NCBI GenBank assembly: GCA_037355855.1
Contig: CM074758.1
Location: 4,251,001 to 4,315,000, forward strand
Direction: 5' to 3'
DNA length: 64,000 bases
Source: Pseudo-nitzschia pungens
Taxonomy: Eukaryota > Bacillariophyta > Bacillariophyceae > Bacillariales > Bacillariaceae
The notes under the pieces are model-generated. The model was given only the letters and a program-made list of their open reading frames with translations. It was not told the DNA's origin and ran no database searches. Made by a program: the position numbers and the translations under genes. Of the stretch, positions 53,639 through 63,992 are shown piece by piece (positions within the stretch are counted from its first letter, which is position 1; every line of letters starts with the position of its first letter).

Positions 53639-55986
53639 ATGACATCTTCGCCGCGCTCGGATTTAGAGCAAATGGAGGAGGCAGCCTTATCGAACCGCTT
53701 GAAGACGGTGGGTGACTACAAGCATGGATCCATCAAACGAATCAAGCTTTCGCGATTTTTGACTTACAATGAAGCGGAGTTCCGTCCCGGACCTCGGTAC
53801 GTTACAGTAAATTTAATTGTGACACTCCAAATGGCTTCGATTTAGTCCGAACAGTTTCTTTTTCGTTTCCGTCGCTTTCGAATTTCACACGAAAACCTTG
53901 AAATTGCTTTCAACATTCATTGCTTCCGCCATGACTAATATGTCTTTTGATTGTTTGTACAGACTCAACATGGTAATAGGGCCGAATGGATCAGGAAAAT
54001 CATCTATCCTTTGTGCGATTTGCTTGGGACTGGGAGGAGGTCCTGCTTTGCTAGGAAGAGCCGACAAGGTGGCGTCATTCATTCAGAACGGAGAAGCCGA
54101 GGCCAGAATCGAATTGGAAGTTGCAAACGAAAATGGAGAAGATGTTGTCATCACCCGTACCATTGCCGAAACCGACAAGAAATCATCATCATTTACGTGG
54201 AATGGCGAGGTAATATCGGAGAAGAAAGTTCAAGAGAGAGTTTCGAGCGAATTTCAGATCCAACTCGACAACCTTTGCACGTTTTTGCCCCAAGAGAAGG
54301 TCGGAAATTTCAGTGGTATCGACAGTAAGCAGCTGCTTTTTGAAACGGAAAAGACCCTCAGCGACGATAAAGATTTGTATCACACACACAAGAGACTTAT
54401 CACGATGGAAAAAGAGCACAAACAATCCGATCGTTTGGAAGGAACTTTGCGAAGTGATGTGAAGAGTCTTTCAGATGAAGAGAAAAGGCAGAAGGCGACA
54501 GTAGATCGTATGGAAGAACGAAAGATTGCTCAGGAACAAGCCGAGCTCCTGCGAAAAAAGATTCTGTGGCTTCAGTTGGACTCTATCCGCGAACGTTGTT
54601 TGGAATTGAAGAATGAGAAAGAGCAAGCAAAACAAGAGGTAGTAGAACTCGAAAACGCTCTGACACCACTCTTGGAAGCCAAAAAGGTTTCAAGGCAGAG
54701 GTTGCTGCAAGCGGAAAATGAAGTAAATGCCTTTGAGCAGGAGATCAAGATGCACGAAAAGAACATGGAGAAGCAAAAGCATAAATATAATAGACACGAC
54801 GACCAGATCGAAGAGACACTCGCAGAATTGGCAACTATTGATAACACTCGTGTAAAGTACGAAAGCGATGCACAGGCTTTACGAGGAAAAGTTGAAACGC
54901 TTCAGGGTTTGTTGGACCAGCAGACGCCAATGGAAGAACTTGAAGCAACATTTGCTGCAGCGCGGCGAGACCAAGAAAGCATTCAACCGAAATATCAGGA
55001 GACAAAGAAGAACCTACAACAATTTCAACGCGAAATGGCTTCGGTGCACGACGAATTCTCATTAGCGCAGAAAAAGCTGGAAAGGCTTCAGAACGAAAAG
55101 GAACAACGCCGTATGCATGTACTAAGACAATTCAACGACGTGAAGAAAGCCTACGAATGGATTCAAGATAACCGGAACCTTTTTCGAAAAGAAGTTGTCG
55201 GTCCCATCGCTTGCGAAATTTCACCGAAGTCAAATAATAGTGCAGCGTATCTGGAGCAACACGTTCCCAATTCATTGTTGAAATCATTTGTCGTGCAAGA
55301 TAAGTCTGACTATGATTTGCTTTACGGCAAAGTGCGGCGCGATCAGAATATTCCAATCAACATTATCATGGTAGATCGTTTTTCCCAACAAGCCTCCCGC
55401 ATTTTTTCCGAACAGAAAATGACGATGCTCAAACAAGACCATGGTGTGGTAGGCTACTTGGACGAATCCTTTGAGGGACCAGACATTGTGGTTGAAGCAC
55501 TGAAATCGAACTGTGCGATTCACAAAGTGTTGGTGGGAGGTGATCGCACTCAGGATAGTATCGACGACAGAGGCTTAGGTCAAATCCTTTCTGAGTCTGA
55601 AACTGATAGGAACAGGCTTCAATCATATTGTATTTTTGCCAGCAAAGGAGGAAAGTCATTCAAGTACACATCCCAAGTCTCCAGGTATTCAGGGAAACCC
55701 TCACTGCGGTAAGCACTCGTCTCGATGCGTGGATTACTCTGTTTTGGTCAATAGCTTCAATGTTTTTATTTTCCTCCAAAATGCTCAACCATTTACGCTT
55801 GCTCTATAATTTGTGATATTATAGAGTGGATGATATCAAACCTTCACGGATCCTGAGTAGTGGGGCAAGCGACGACGCAAAGCAGAAAGTGATCCAACAA
55901 TTGCAGGAAATAGAAATTCTCAAAAATGAGATTCAGCCAAAAATTGACGAGACTGCTCGTGAAGAAAACGAACTTTTAGTTCAAGT
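53639..55986 (+). CDS. SMC5: SMC5, N-terminal half (3' part lost in assembly gap)
   Basis: Exon 1 is 53639-53796, exon 2 is 53963-55708 and exon 3 begins at 55825 and runs into the N gap. Introns have GTACGT/TACAG and GTAAGC/TATAG borders, and the frame is kept. Splicing of exon 1 to exon 2 completes the Walker A ATP-binding loop (MVIGPNGSGKSS). The signature DNLCTFLPQEKVGNFSG marks SMC5 rather than other SMC proteins. A long coiled coil (about 54400-55180) follows, then the hinge with CEISPKSN and NSLLKSFVV (about 55190-55400). SMC5 pairs with SMC6 in the nuclear complex that handles recombination intermediates and stalled forks. The second coiled coil and the C-terminal ATPase half (signature motif and Walker B) should lie in or beyond the gap. 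Confidence 0.88.
53797..53962 (+). other. SMC5 intron 1
   Basis: This 166-bp intron runs from donor GTACGT to acceptor TTTGTACAG. It splits an Arg codon immediately before the Walker A loop. Confidence 0.8.
55709..55824 (+). other. SMC5 intron 2
   Basis: This 116-bp intron runs from donor GTAAGC to acceptor ATTATAG. It lies between the hinge and the second coiled-coil arm. Confidence 0.75.
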
Positions 55987-56486
55987 NNNNNNNNNNNNNN
56001 NNNNNNNNNNNNNNNNNNNNNNNNNNNNNNNNNNNNNNNNNNNNNNNNNNNNNNNNNNNNNNNNNNNNNNNNNNNNNNNNNNNNNNNNNNNNNNNNNNNN
56101 NNNNNNNNNNNNNNNNNNNNNNNNNNNNNNNNNNNNNNNNNNNNNNNNNNNNNNNNNNNNNNNNNNNNNNNNNNNNNNNNNNNNNNNNNNNNNNNNNNNN
56201 NNNNNNNNNNNNNNNNNNNNNNNNNNNNNNNNNNNNNNNNNNNNNNNNNNNNNNNNNNNNNNNNNNNNNNNNNNNNNNNNNNNNNNNNNNNNNNNNNNNN
56301 NNNNNNNNNNNNNNNNNNNNNNNNNNNNNNNNNNNNNNNNNNNNNNNNNNNNNNNNNNNNNNNNNNNNNNNNNNNNNNNNNNNNNNNNNNNNNNNNNNNN
56401 NNNNNNNNNNNNNNNNNNNNNNNNNNNNNNNNNNNNNNNNNNNNNNNNNNNNNNNNNNNNNNNNNNNNNNNNNNNNNNNNNNNNNN
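55987..56486. other. Assembly gap (500 N)
   Basis: Exactly 500 undetermined bases, a conventional scaffold-gap length, so the true distance is unknown. Two convergent genes, SMC5 and the gene at 56487-57410, both lose their 3' ends in it. Confidence 0.99.
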
Positions 56487-57410
56487 GGTAGGGTCATGCA
56501 AGAATTCCCCATCTCCAGGCTGAGATGTAAGCAGTCCGCACAAATCAATGCTGCTTATTTTTCTCATTTGTGGGAACTGGGACATAAAGTAATCGATAGA
56601 CGACTCAGTGGTCTTGACGTCCTTGTTACGGTCCACAATTGTGTTCATTCTTTCCAGATTGCAATTCTTTGGCTTGGGTGGTGGCATCGATTTGTAAAAT
56701 GCGTACATGGCTATGCTAGCATTAGGGACAAGCTTCCAATCGGGGTTGGTGCTTAGGTTGAAAGACGATAGTTTGTGGGGATCGAAAACCCACCTGGATT
56801 TCGAAAAAAGATTGACGGCACTTCCAGGTGAAAGACTGTTACAACGGGAATTGCCGAAGTTTTGATCCGGTACCTGCTCGTAGTCTAGACCAATTTTCGG
56901 AGGTCTCCTCTGATTCTCCATAAAATCGATGTCATCCGGGATATTTACCGTGTACCGGTAGGTCTTTACTTGAGCGTCGGTCCCATCGTCGGTCGGGCCT
57001 GTCTTCGCTGCTTTCTTCTTGTTGGTGGATGGCGATTGCGAAGCCCGCTTCTTCTTGTAAAGCTTCGCCTTCGTGATCCTTTCTTCAACGGCGTCCACGG
57101 CAGTTTTCAACTCGTCCAAGACACGGGAAACTGTCTCAATACATGCTTCTCTCCTGACTTTTTCGGTTTTGGTGATGATCATATTAAGCTTGGTGATAGC
57201 CCTATCAAACTCATTGGTGCGTTCTGATGAGTCATCAGAAGCTTCCGGCGATTTGTTGATCTCGAAAGGAACATCGTTTTCGCGTGTGCACCTAGCCAAC
57301 ACTTCAATCTCAGCTTTCCTTTCCAGGTCAGTGCCCTTACAGGTTCGTAGAATCGTTTGCAACTGTTGATCCGTCAGCCCCTCGAGGCTGTTCTCGGATG
57401 AGGATGACAT
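56487..57410 (-). CDS. Unrecognised protein, N-terminal 308 residues (3' end in gap)
   Basis: The gene starts at ATG 57410 (MSSSSENSLEGLTDQQ) and stays open to the edge of the gap, where it is cut. Residues 65-115 form a probable coiled coil or helical bundle (NEFDRAITKLNMIITKTEKV and beyond). A Lys-rich stretch follows (KLYKKKRASQ ... TNKKKAAK) that could be a nuclear signal. The rest is Pro-containing with no domain I recognise. No stop is visible, so the length is unknown. The composition and clean frame make it a likely real gene, but no function can be given. Confidence 0.6.
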
Positions 57411-58166
57411 GATGAGAATTCTACATTATGAGGCCAGAGTGTGAACGCTGAAGAAAAGCGAAAATATCACACAGCACCTGATGCTTGCACAGCTTGTGAA
57501 GAATCATTCGACGTACTACCGCTATAGCATAGCCAACCTTGAAATAAAACAAGTTCATCATGGGAATTACAAGTTCATCGTGGGAAGCACAAGTTCTTTG
57601 TGGGAATCACAATTCCATAGCAGAATACAAATCCACATGCCGGCATGTTGCAATTGGCAACTACATGGTTGTAGAAAGAACACAAAAAACAACAGACACA
57701 GGATTCCGTCGTGGACATCCCAACATGATTGTACGTAAGGCCCGTTGAGTAAGTTACGTATGAGTATCAGTCACAATAAGTATGTAAGTAACCTTACAAC
57801 AGACCGTCGTGGACGTACCGGTACCGGTATCAACAATTTTGTTTTAAAACAAAGCAATCGTGAAAATTCAGTAGGCGCGTTGAGTATCACTATGTATCAA
57901 CACGAACCAGTAAGTCTTAAGTTACCGTAATCTTACCGGTACATGTGAAAACTCAGTCGGCCCGTTGAGTAAGGTTTATCAGTAAGGTTACGGTACATAC
58001 CAAAACTGGTATGCTTAAAAAAACTTTGGATAGCTGGCTTGCTCTCCTACCGCATCATGGCCTGACTTGCTCTCCCACCGTATCACGGCCCTCTGCGCAC
58101 AGTAAAATTTACGAAGTAATCTTAATTACGTACCACGTTGACAATCCACGATCAGATGCACATACT
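57411..58166. other. Intergenic region with short tandem repeats
   Basis: A 20-bp-scale repeat of TGGGAATCACAAGTTC-like units lies at 57556-57615, and a doublet of CTTGCTCTCCYACCG units of about 30 bp at about 58038-58092. Words such as TACCGGTACCGGTA and GTAAGGTTACGGTA recur. No gene is seen. Confidence 0.45.
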
Positions 58167-59000
58167 GGGCCATCCGATGGTTTTTATTTTCGCGCGATTT
58201 TTGAGGACCGCGCGTAGCTATAACCGTTAAAACCGTTAGCAGACGTTAAAATTATGCGTCTAAAAACTTTTTTAGACGCATAATTATGCGTCTAAAAACT
58301 TTTTTAGACGCATAGTTATGCGTTTTTTTTAAGACGCATAATCGTGGGTTATGCGTCTAATATTAGACGCATAACTATGCGTCTAAAAAATTTTTAGACG
58401 CACAACTTATGCGTCTAAAACATGTACTAAATGTGTGTACAATTCTACAGAGTCATGCGTCTAAAAAATTTTTAGACGCACAACTGGTTTTTTAGACGCA
58501 CAACTGGTCCAAATTAGCGTAGAACTCAGTAGTAAAATGAAAAATTATTAGACGCATAACGGATGTCACTTATAGATGTGGTTCAATACACAATAACGTT
58601 TTACACTTAGTGTACTATTGTCTACGTAATTAGCTACCGTGCTGCAGTATATTACGACACGGTTAATTTTAATTTGTAACTTGAAGTTGGGTCATTTCAC
58701 AATTATGCGTCTAAAACTTGTACTAGGGTGTGTAAGATTCTACAGGACAATGCGTCTAAAACGAATAGACGCATAATTATGCGTCTAAAAAAATTTTAGA
58801 CGCACAGTGCATCTAAAGTTAGACGCAAGATGCATAGTTATGCGTCTAAAAACTTTTTTAGACGCATAGTTATGCGTCTAAAAACTTTTTTAGACGCATA
58901 GTTATGCGTCTAAAGTTAACGGTCATTAACGGTTGTTAACGGTTAAACTTTTCGCGCGGTCCTCAAAAACCGCGCGAAAATAAAAACCATCGGATGGCCC
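58167..59000. mobile_element. 834-bp palindrome-rich element with about 100-bp terminal inverted repeats
   Basis: The ends are GGGCCATCCGATGG and its exact inverse. The inverted similarity continues inward through TTTTTATTTTCGCGCG and GAGGACCGCGCG and a set of ACCGTTAA words for about 100 bp. The interior is filled with many copies of the palindrome GACGCATAATTATGCGTC and half copies, spaced by T and A runs. There is no coding capacity. A target-site duplication is not clear. It looks like a non-autonomous DNA transposon that can fold into a long hairpin. Confidence 0.75.
58249..58918. repeat. Clustered TTAGACGCATAA/TTATGCGTCTAA palindromes
   Basis: More than twenty occurrences of TAGACGCA or its inverse TGCGTCTA lie in two clusters (58249-58560 and 58703-58918) on either side of a less repetitive centre. 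Several are perfect palindromes separated by AAAACTTTTTT spacers. Confidence 0.85.
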
Positions 59001-59443
59001 TGATGACAGCTGGTGACAAGTTATTATTTACAATAATCTACCGTAAGGTTTACCGTTTGACAGCTGCTTATTAGGAGTAATTTCCAGTAATCAAAAACTT
59101 GGTTGAAGCAAGACTACGGTAACCTTACCATACGAAAAGAAGGAAAAGAAGTAACGGCCCTTTCATCGTGGATTACATTGAGCAGTGCAATGCCGGATTG
59201 AACGAGTGAAAGAAGGAATAAGAAGTATTCCGCCGTACACTAAGCTGATGGTGGTCCAAGGTTTACTAGGAAAGTAGCGGCTGAAGAAGTCGCGTTTTTG
59301 CTTCGCGATTCTACGAGTGAAAGAAGGAATAAGAAGTATTCCGCCGTACACTAAGCTGATGGTGGTCCAAGGTTTACTAGGAAAGTAGCGGCTGAAGAAA
59401 TGTGTTGCGTTTTTGCTTCGCGATTCTCATTTCATAATATCAG
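59001..59443. other. Upstream region of the gene at 59444, with a 114-bp duplication
   Basis: A direct repeat of about 114 bp occurs as two adjacent copies (59198-59311 and 59312-59428), sharing ACGAGTGAAAGAAGGAATAA through GCTTCGCGATTCT. They differ by a few bases (AAGTCGCG against AATGTGTTGCG). No gene is seen in it. The second copy ends 16 bp before the ATG at 59444, so any promoter may lie within the repeat. Confidence 0.6.
59198..59428 (+). repeat. Tandem duplication of about 114 bp
   Basis: Two nearly identical adjacent copies lie immediately upstream of the gene at 59444. Confidence 0.85.
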
Positions 59444-60954
59444 ATGACAGTCGATCGGCGCGGACAACAATCATCTCTACCGGTTTTTGTCCGACAAAGA
59501 CTTTACCTCGATATCATTGCAGAGGGAGGGATTGACAAAGTTTGCAAAGACAGGTCGAATAGAGTGCTCCAGAAAATCCTTGACGGCAATAAAGAACTTT
59601 ACGGTCTTCCGAAATCAGAAGCGCGGACGCAGATTCGCAATATAGTAAATTATTGGAGAAAGCTGGAGAAAAAGGGTGAGTTTATCAATATCCCCCGAAA
59701 ATTGTTTCCAAAGGGAGTTACAGGAAGTGTGACCTCGGGAGGTGTTGCTTCGGAAAGTGTTGCTTCGGAAAGTGTGGCTTCGGAAAGTGTGGCTTCGAAA
59801 AGTGTGGCTTCGGAAAGTGTGGCTTCGAAAAGTGTGGCTTCAGAAAGTGTGGCTTCGGAAAGTGACAGTGACATAGACAGCGACAGCGAGGCGCAACCTA
59901 GAAGGGATCTGTTCCACTCACGGGAGGCATCCAGCAAGTCACCTAAACTCCTCTCTAGACCTCCGTCCAAGACGACTCCCAAGACGACCCCAAAGACGAC
60001 CCCCAAGACGACCCCCAAGTCCACTAGATTCGCCTCAACTCCGGTGACCATGAGTGCTCGAAGCCGAAGTATTCGCAATGGCGATGAAGAGACATCTGAA
60101 AAGCTTCAGATCAACTTAGAACAGCCTGAAGCACACCAAGGCATCCAGGTAATGCTGACTCGAGATGTTCGTGTTTCTTATCCATCTTCATCTGGAATGG
60201 TTTCGAAAAGAATGGAAAAGATCACAATCCATCAACCTGTCATCGACATACGCGACTTTCGCTCAACTCAACCTATAATGTACGAAGCCTGGCTGAGTGA
60301 GGATCGAAGGGGTGTCTTTATCCGCTCTCCACTACAACCGTTCTTTCTAACTGAAGATATTGATAGGCTCTGCATGGACATGACAGAATCAAAAAAACAG
60401 AAAAAAATGGTGCCACGATGCCAGAAGACTTACGAAAGTTACGAGGTCTTTCGAACCCGCATGAATACTGAAGGAAGACAAACTGTTGTCCGCTACTATA
60501 AGTTCCCGCATGGAATGACTGTTACAAATCAGTTCTTCAATGATGGTTTCGATGATTCCCATGGCTTGAAACTCAAGCGACATTTTGGTGTATGCCAAAC
60601 CGAATTCTCAGGGAAAACAAGCCAAATTTTACCATTTGTTTCTTATGAGATTGCTGTCGAGCAGAGCATCGTAGACATCCAAGTAGAATCTGCTGTCGAT
60701 GAGGACATTGAAGGCTGCATCGAACAGTGGGGTTCGCTTTCATTTGGCGATGATGATGAAGGTATGGGAGGTGCGTGGTAGATCAATGTTGGATATTCTT
60801 ACACAGTATAAAGTAAACTGAATTTTCTCACATCACTTTATTACCTTTCTTAGAAGTTGAGCACATTAAGGCTAAGATGAGGAAGGAGGCTGAGCGTGCT
60901 CGACAGGAGGCTGAGCGTGCTCGACTTCAGAGATTGGAGGAGGCTGAGCGTGCT
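59444..60954 (+). pseudogene. Unrecognised protein gene interrupted by a Ty3 LTR
   Basis: Exon 1 starts at ATG 59444 and encodes about 445 residues. The N-terminal 90 residues (DRRGQQSSLPVFVRQRLYLD ... QIRNIVNYWRKLEKKG) are basic and helical and may bind DNA. A run of SVASE repeats (about 59740-59870), an acidic stretch and a PKTT repeat (about 59970-60020) follow. The C-terminal 230 residues look globular but match no family I know. An intron seems to start at GTATGG (60762) or GTGCGT (60771), both in the same phase, and ends at CTTTCTTAG 60853. Exon 2 encodes a coiled coil with KEAERARQEAERARLQRLEE. Coding sense ends at 60954, where the LTR starts with TGCC. The LTR adds 17 unrelated codons, then TGA 61006-61008. 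Confidence 0.65.
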
Positions 60955-61142
60955 TGCCATACCCCGGGTCTACTAGTGATTAGAATAGTAGTGATATGCA
61001 AATTGTGAGCCCTATTGGTTAGTCTATTTGCTACAGTTCTAAGAGCCCTCCGAATCAGCGATTCTGTCGGCTCGCTGATTCTTTTATCCTTATCCTTAAT
61101 CCAGTCCCGAGTGGACTCGTGACTGTATTTTGGTGCACGGCA
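60955..61142 (-). repeat. 3' LTR of the Ty3-type element
   Basis: This 188-bp segment starts TGCC and ends GGCA on either strand, a perfect inverted LTR border. On the minus strand a purine-rich tract (ATGGAGGAGTA) lies just before it, in the place of a polypurine tract, and the pol stop is 18 bases upstream. The other LTR should be outside the window, so identity of the two cannot be checked. Confidence 0.7.
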
Positions 61143-61160
61143 TACTCCTCCATGGTACTG

Positions 61161-63992
61161 TTACGATTTAATAGGATCCCTGCAATAATAGGGGTGTACT
61201 CTCCTAATGTTAACCCGATCGGTTACAAAGGGAGCCGTTTCAATAGTTACAGTTCCATTATCATGGGCCTTGAGCACCTTGTAAGGTCCTTGCCGTGGGA
61301 AGGATAGTTTTGGAATAATGCCCTTCCTTTCCAGGGTGACATAGTCTCCTTCTTTATAGACATGGGGGATCCTCTTCTGGTTTTCCCTGATGTTGCTCTT
61401 GTGGATGCTTTTCTGCTTCCTTGCTTGGATTGCTTCCCAATCCACTGGGAAGTTCACCGGCATGAACATGTCTCGACCAAACACCAGTTGCGCTGGGGAG
61501 TACCCCAGGGTGGTATGGATGGCGCTTCTGATAGCATATGCTGCCTTGGTGGTGAATTCCTCAAAAGGGTCCTCCTCGTGGAGGTCCCTGTTTTCCAGGT
61601 TGAAGGACAACAGACAGTCCTTTAATACCTGATGGATCCTTTCCAACACCGAGTTGGATTGTGGGTTCCAAGCCCCACTGGGCTTTCTTTTCATCCCCAT
61701 GTTCTCGCAGAGCTCTTGGAACTCTGCTTTGAACTCACTCCCGCCATCAAAGCCAATTTCCTTTGGGCGCGGATATCTTGCCAGCCAGGTGCTGTCCAAC
61801 AATCGTTGAGTTTCTGCTGCATTTGGGGAGTCCTTCAGGTGAGCCAGTTCAAACCATCCGGTCACTGGGTCCACCATGGTGAGGACATGGATTTGGTAGT
61901 CTTTACCATTTTTGTTGTGGACAGTTGCAGGTCCCCAGAGGTCCACATTGACCCTCTGCCATTTGGTGACCTCAGCTGCTTTTTCCGGGAGTAGTCCATA
62001 CTTCTTCCGGCCACTCTTCTTAAACATCTGACACGTGTGGCAGTGCTTACAAAGGTCCTGGACGTCCTTCCGTAGGCCTTTCCAGGTGAAGACTGAGCGT
62101 ATGCTCTGTTCCATTCTCTTTTCTCCGGGATGGACCAACATGCTGTGGTACCATTCCATAACTCTACCCTTGAGTTTATCGGGAATCAGGATCTTTCCCT
62201 CTTTGTGGATTAGGTTGTAACCTTCCACCATTTTGGTGGTTAGTCGATTGTCTTTTTCCAGAGCATTCACGATTCCTGTGTCCTGTTGCTGGTAGAACTG
62301 AATCATGTCCGGGGCAAGTGGGAATGCACTATTGCCCTGGAATTCTTCCGGCGCTTCTCCAAGCGGGAATAGGAGTTGCCGGAGGTGCTCTTCCTCGTCC
62401 GCGTAGGTGAGGGGCTTATTTGGTGGTAGCCATTCCACCGTATCTGCTGGGTCATCCGTAATATCCAGTCGTGATAGTGCATCTGCTGCATCGTTGTCTT
62501 TGCCAGCCACATGCTTGACTACCGGGTGGAACTCCTCCATGAGGAGTCTCCACCGGACCATCCTTTGGGTGGGCATCTGCTGATAGAGCAGGTTAAGGTG
62601 GTCTGTGTGAATAATCACATCTTGTCCTCGTAGGATTCCTTCGAATGCCTTCAGGCCTTCTACTATGCCCAGGAGTTCTTTTTCTCCAACAGTGTAGTTG
62701 AGCTGCGCCGAGTTCAGCTTCCGGGTGTAGAAACCAAGGGGTTTGCCATCTTGGCATACAGTTGCTCCCAGTTGCCTATCGCTGGCGTCTGAGTAGAGAT
62801 GAAATGGTTTCGTAAAGTCCGGGAATGCAAGCTTAGCTTCATCTGCGAGCATCCTCTTCGCCTCCATGAAAGCTTTCTGCTCTGCTGGACCCCAATACCA
62901 GTTCATTTTGCCCTTTTTCCCTGCGAGTTTGTTCAGAGGGGCTAGGATGTGGGAGCGGCGCTTCCACATGTCCCTGTAAAAATTGACCATCCCAAGAAAC
63001 ATCTTGAGTTGCTTGGTGTTCTTGGGGGCTTCTAGTCGCTTCATCGCCTCCAGTTTCTTTGGCTGGGGCTGAATGCCTTCTGTTGTTAGCAGAAATCCCA
63101 GATATTCCACTTCTTTTTGCATGAAAAAGGATTTTCTCAGGTTGGCTCGGAAGCCAGCATCGTCCAGTCTCTGTAGGACTGTATCGATTTTGCGGAGGTG
63201 ATCCTGTTCGGACTCGCCTTCCCTCTGTATGATCAGGATGTCATCGATATAGACGAGGACATAGTCCAGGTCCCCTAGTAGGTTCATCATGACGGACTGG
63301 AAGATATCCGGTGCACATGCAATTCCCATTGCCAATCGTTTGTAGGCATATTTTCCCCATGGTAAAATGGTAGAGCAGATCTTCTGGCTCTCCTTGCAAA
63401 TGGGAATGGTATAATATCCCTGGGACAAGTCAAGCGCCGTAGCTGACTTGAACTTTTGTAGTCTTTGGATCGTTTCCCCTATTCGTGGTAGTGGGAATGG
63501 TTTCCTTTGGATGGCTGCGTTCATCTTTCGAAAGTCGGTTAGGACGCGAATGTCCCCTGTCTTCTTGGGTTGACAGAAGGTAGGGGATGCCCACGGTGAG
63601 TCGTCATCGTGGGGGAGTTTTTCCAGGACTCCAATATCACAGAGCCTGGTGATCTCCTTTTGTAAGGCTTGTTCAAAGGCATGGGGTACAGAATAGTACC
63701 TCTGCCGGACCGGTTTGACCCCTGGTTGGAGTTCAATGGACACCGGTTCTATATTTTTGAGCAGACCCAATCCTCCTCCAAAGAGTGTTGGGAATTTCTT
63801 CAGTGTTTTCTTCAGCGCTTCCTTGGACGCGTCTGTAATCTCCAGGTCATTGACCATAGCATCTATATCGACTTTGGAGTAGTCGGCGTCCAGGATTTTG
63901 GCTTGCCTTTCTTCCTCTTGTTGGAGGATTGGACTTTGTGTGTTGGCAAAGAATACTGCCTCACATTTGTCCGGGTCAGAGAGCTCCCCCAT
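61161..63992 (-). CDS. Ty3-type Pol polyprotein (RT, RNase H, integrase), 5' end outside window
   Basis: At least 943 residues are open without a break. The frame continues upstream past the window edge, so the Met at 63992 is probably internal. Reverse transcriptase has RVLTDFRKMNAAI, LDLSQGYYTIP and the catalytic YIDD (about 63240-63251). RNase H has HLYSDASDRQLG and IIHTDHLNL. Integrase has the zinc-binding H-x4-H and CKHCHTC (about 62030-62170), then the D-D-E set in VDLWGP, GFDGGSEF and VLERIHQ. The end has a GPYKV motif and a short tail with no chromodomain. All catalytic motifs look intact, so the copy may be recent. The protease and Gag should lie beyond the window. Confidence 0.92.
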   Translation of the reverse strand: MGELSDPDKCEAVFFANTQSPILQQEEERQAKILDADYSKVDIDAMVNDLEITDASKEALKKTLKKFPTLFGGGLGLLKNIEPVSIELQPGVKPVRQRYYSVPHAFEQALQKEITRLCDIGVLEKLPHDDDSPWASPTFCQPKKTGDIRVLTDFRKMNAAIQRKPFPLPRIGETIQRLQKFKSATALDLSQGYYTIPICKESQKICSTILPWGKYAYKRLAMGIACAPDIFQSVMMNLLGDLDYVLVYIDDILIIQREGESEQDHLRKIDTVLQRLDDAGFRANLRKSFFMQKEVEYLGFLLTTEGIQPQPKKLEAMKRLEAPKNTKQLKMFLGMVNFYRDMWKRRSHILAPLNKLAGKKGKMNWYWGPAEQKAFMEAKRMLADEAKLAFPDFTKPFHLYSDASDRQLGATVCQDGKPLGFYTRKLNSAQLNYTVGEKELLGIVEGLKAFEGILRGQDVIIHTDHLNLLYQQMPTQRMVRWRLLMEEFHPVVKHVAGKDNDAADALSRLDITDDPADTVEWLPPNKPLTYADEEEHLRQLLFPLGEAPEEFQGNSAFPLAPDMIQFYQQQDTGIVNALEKDNRLTTKMVEGYNLIHKEGKILIPDKLKGRVMEWYHSMLVHPGEKRMEQSIRSVFTWKGLRKDVQDLCKHCHTCQMFKKSGRKKYGLLPEKAAEVTKWQRVNVDLWGPATVHNKNGKDYQIHVLTMVDPVTGWFELAHLKDSPNAAETQRLLDSTWLARYPRPKEIGFDGGSEFKAEFQELCENMGMKRKPSGAWNPQSNSVLERIHQVLKDCLLSFNLENRDLHEEDPFEEFTTKAAYAIRSAIHTTLGYSPAQLVFGRDMFMPVNFPVDWEAIQARKQKSIHKSNIRENQKRIPHVYKEGDYVTLERKGIIPKLSFPRQGPYKVLKAHDNGTVTIETAPFVTDRVNIRRVHPYYCRDPIKS

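Noticed and set aside
58249..58918. CRISPR-like array of short palindromic repeats
   Set aside because: Repeat spacing is irregular, spacers are A/T runs rather than unique sequence, there are no cas genes, and the array sits inside inverted terminal repeats in a eukaryotic genome.
60762..60781. Gene at 59444 ending at the TAG at 60779
   Set aside because: A coiled-coil exon follows 73 bp later with a good acceptor in a compatible phase, so the TAG is more likely inside an intron. RNA evidence could overturn this.
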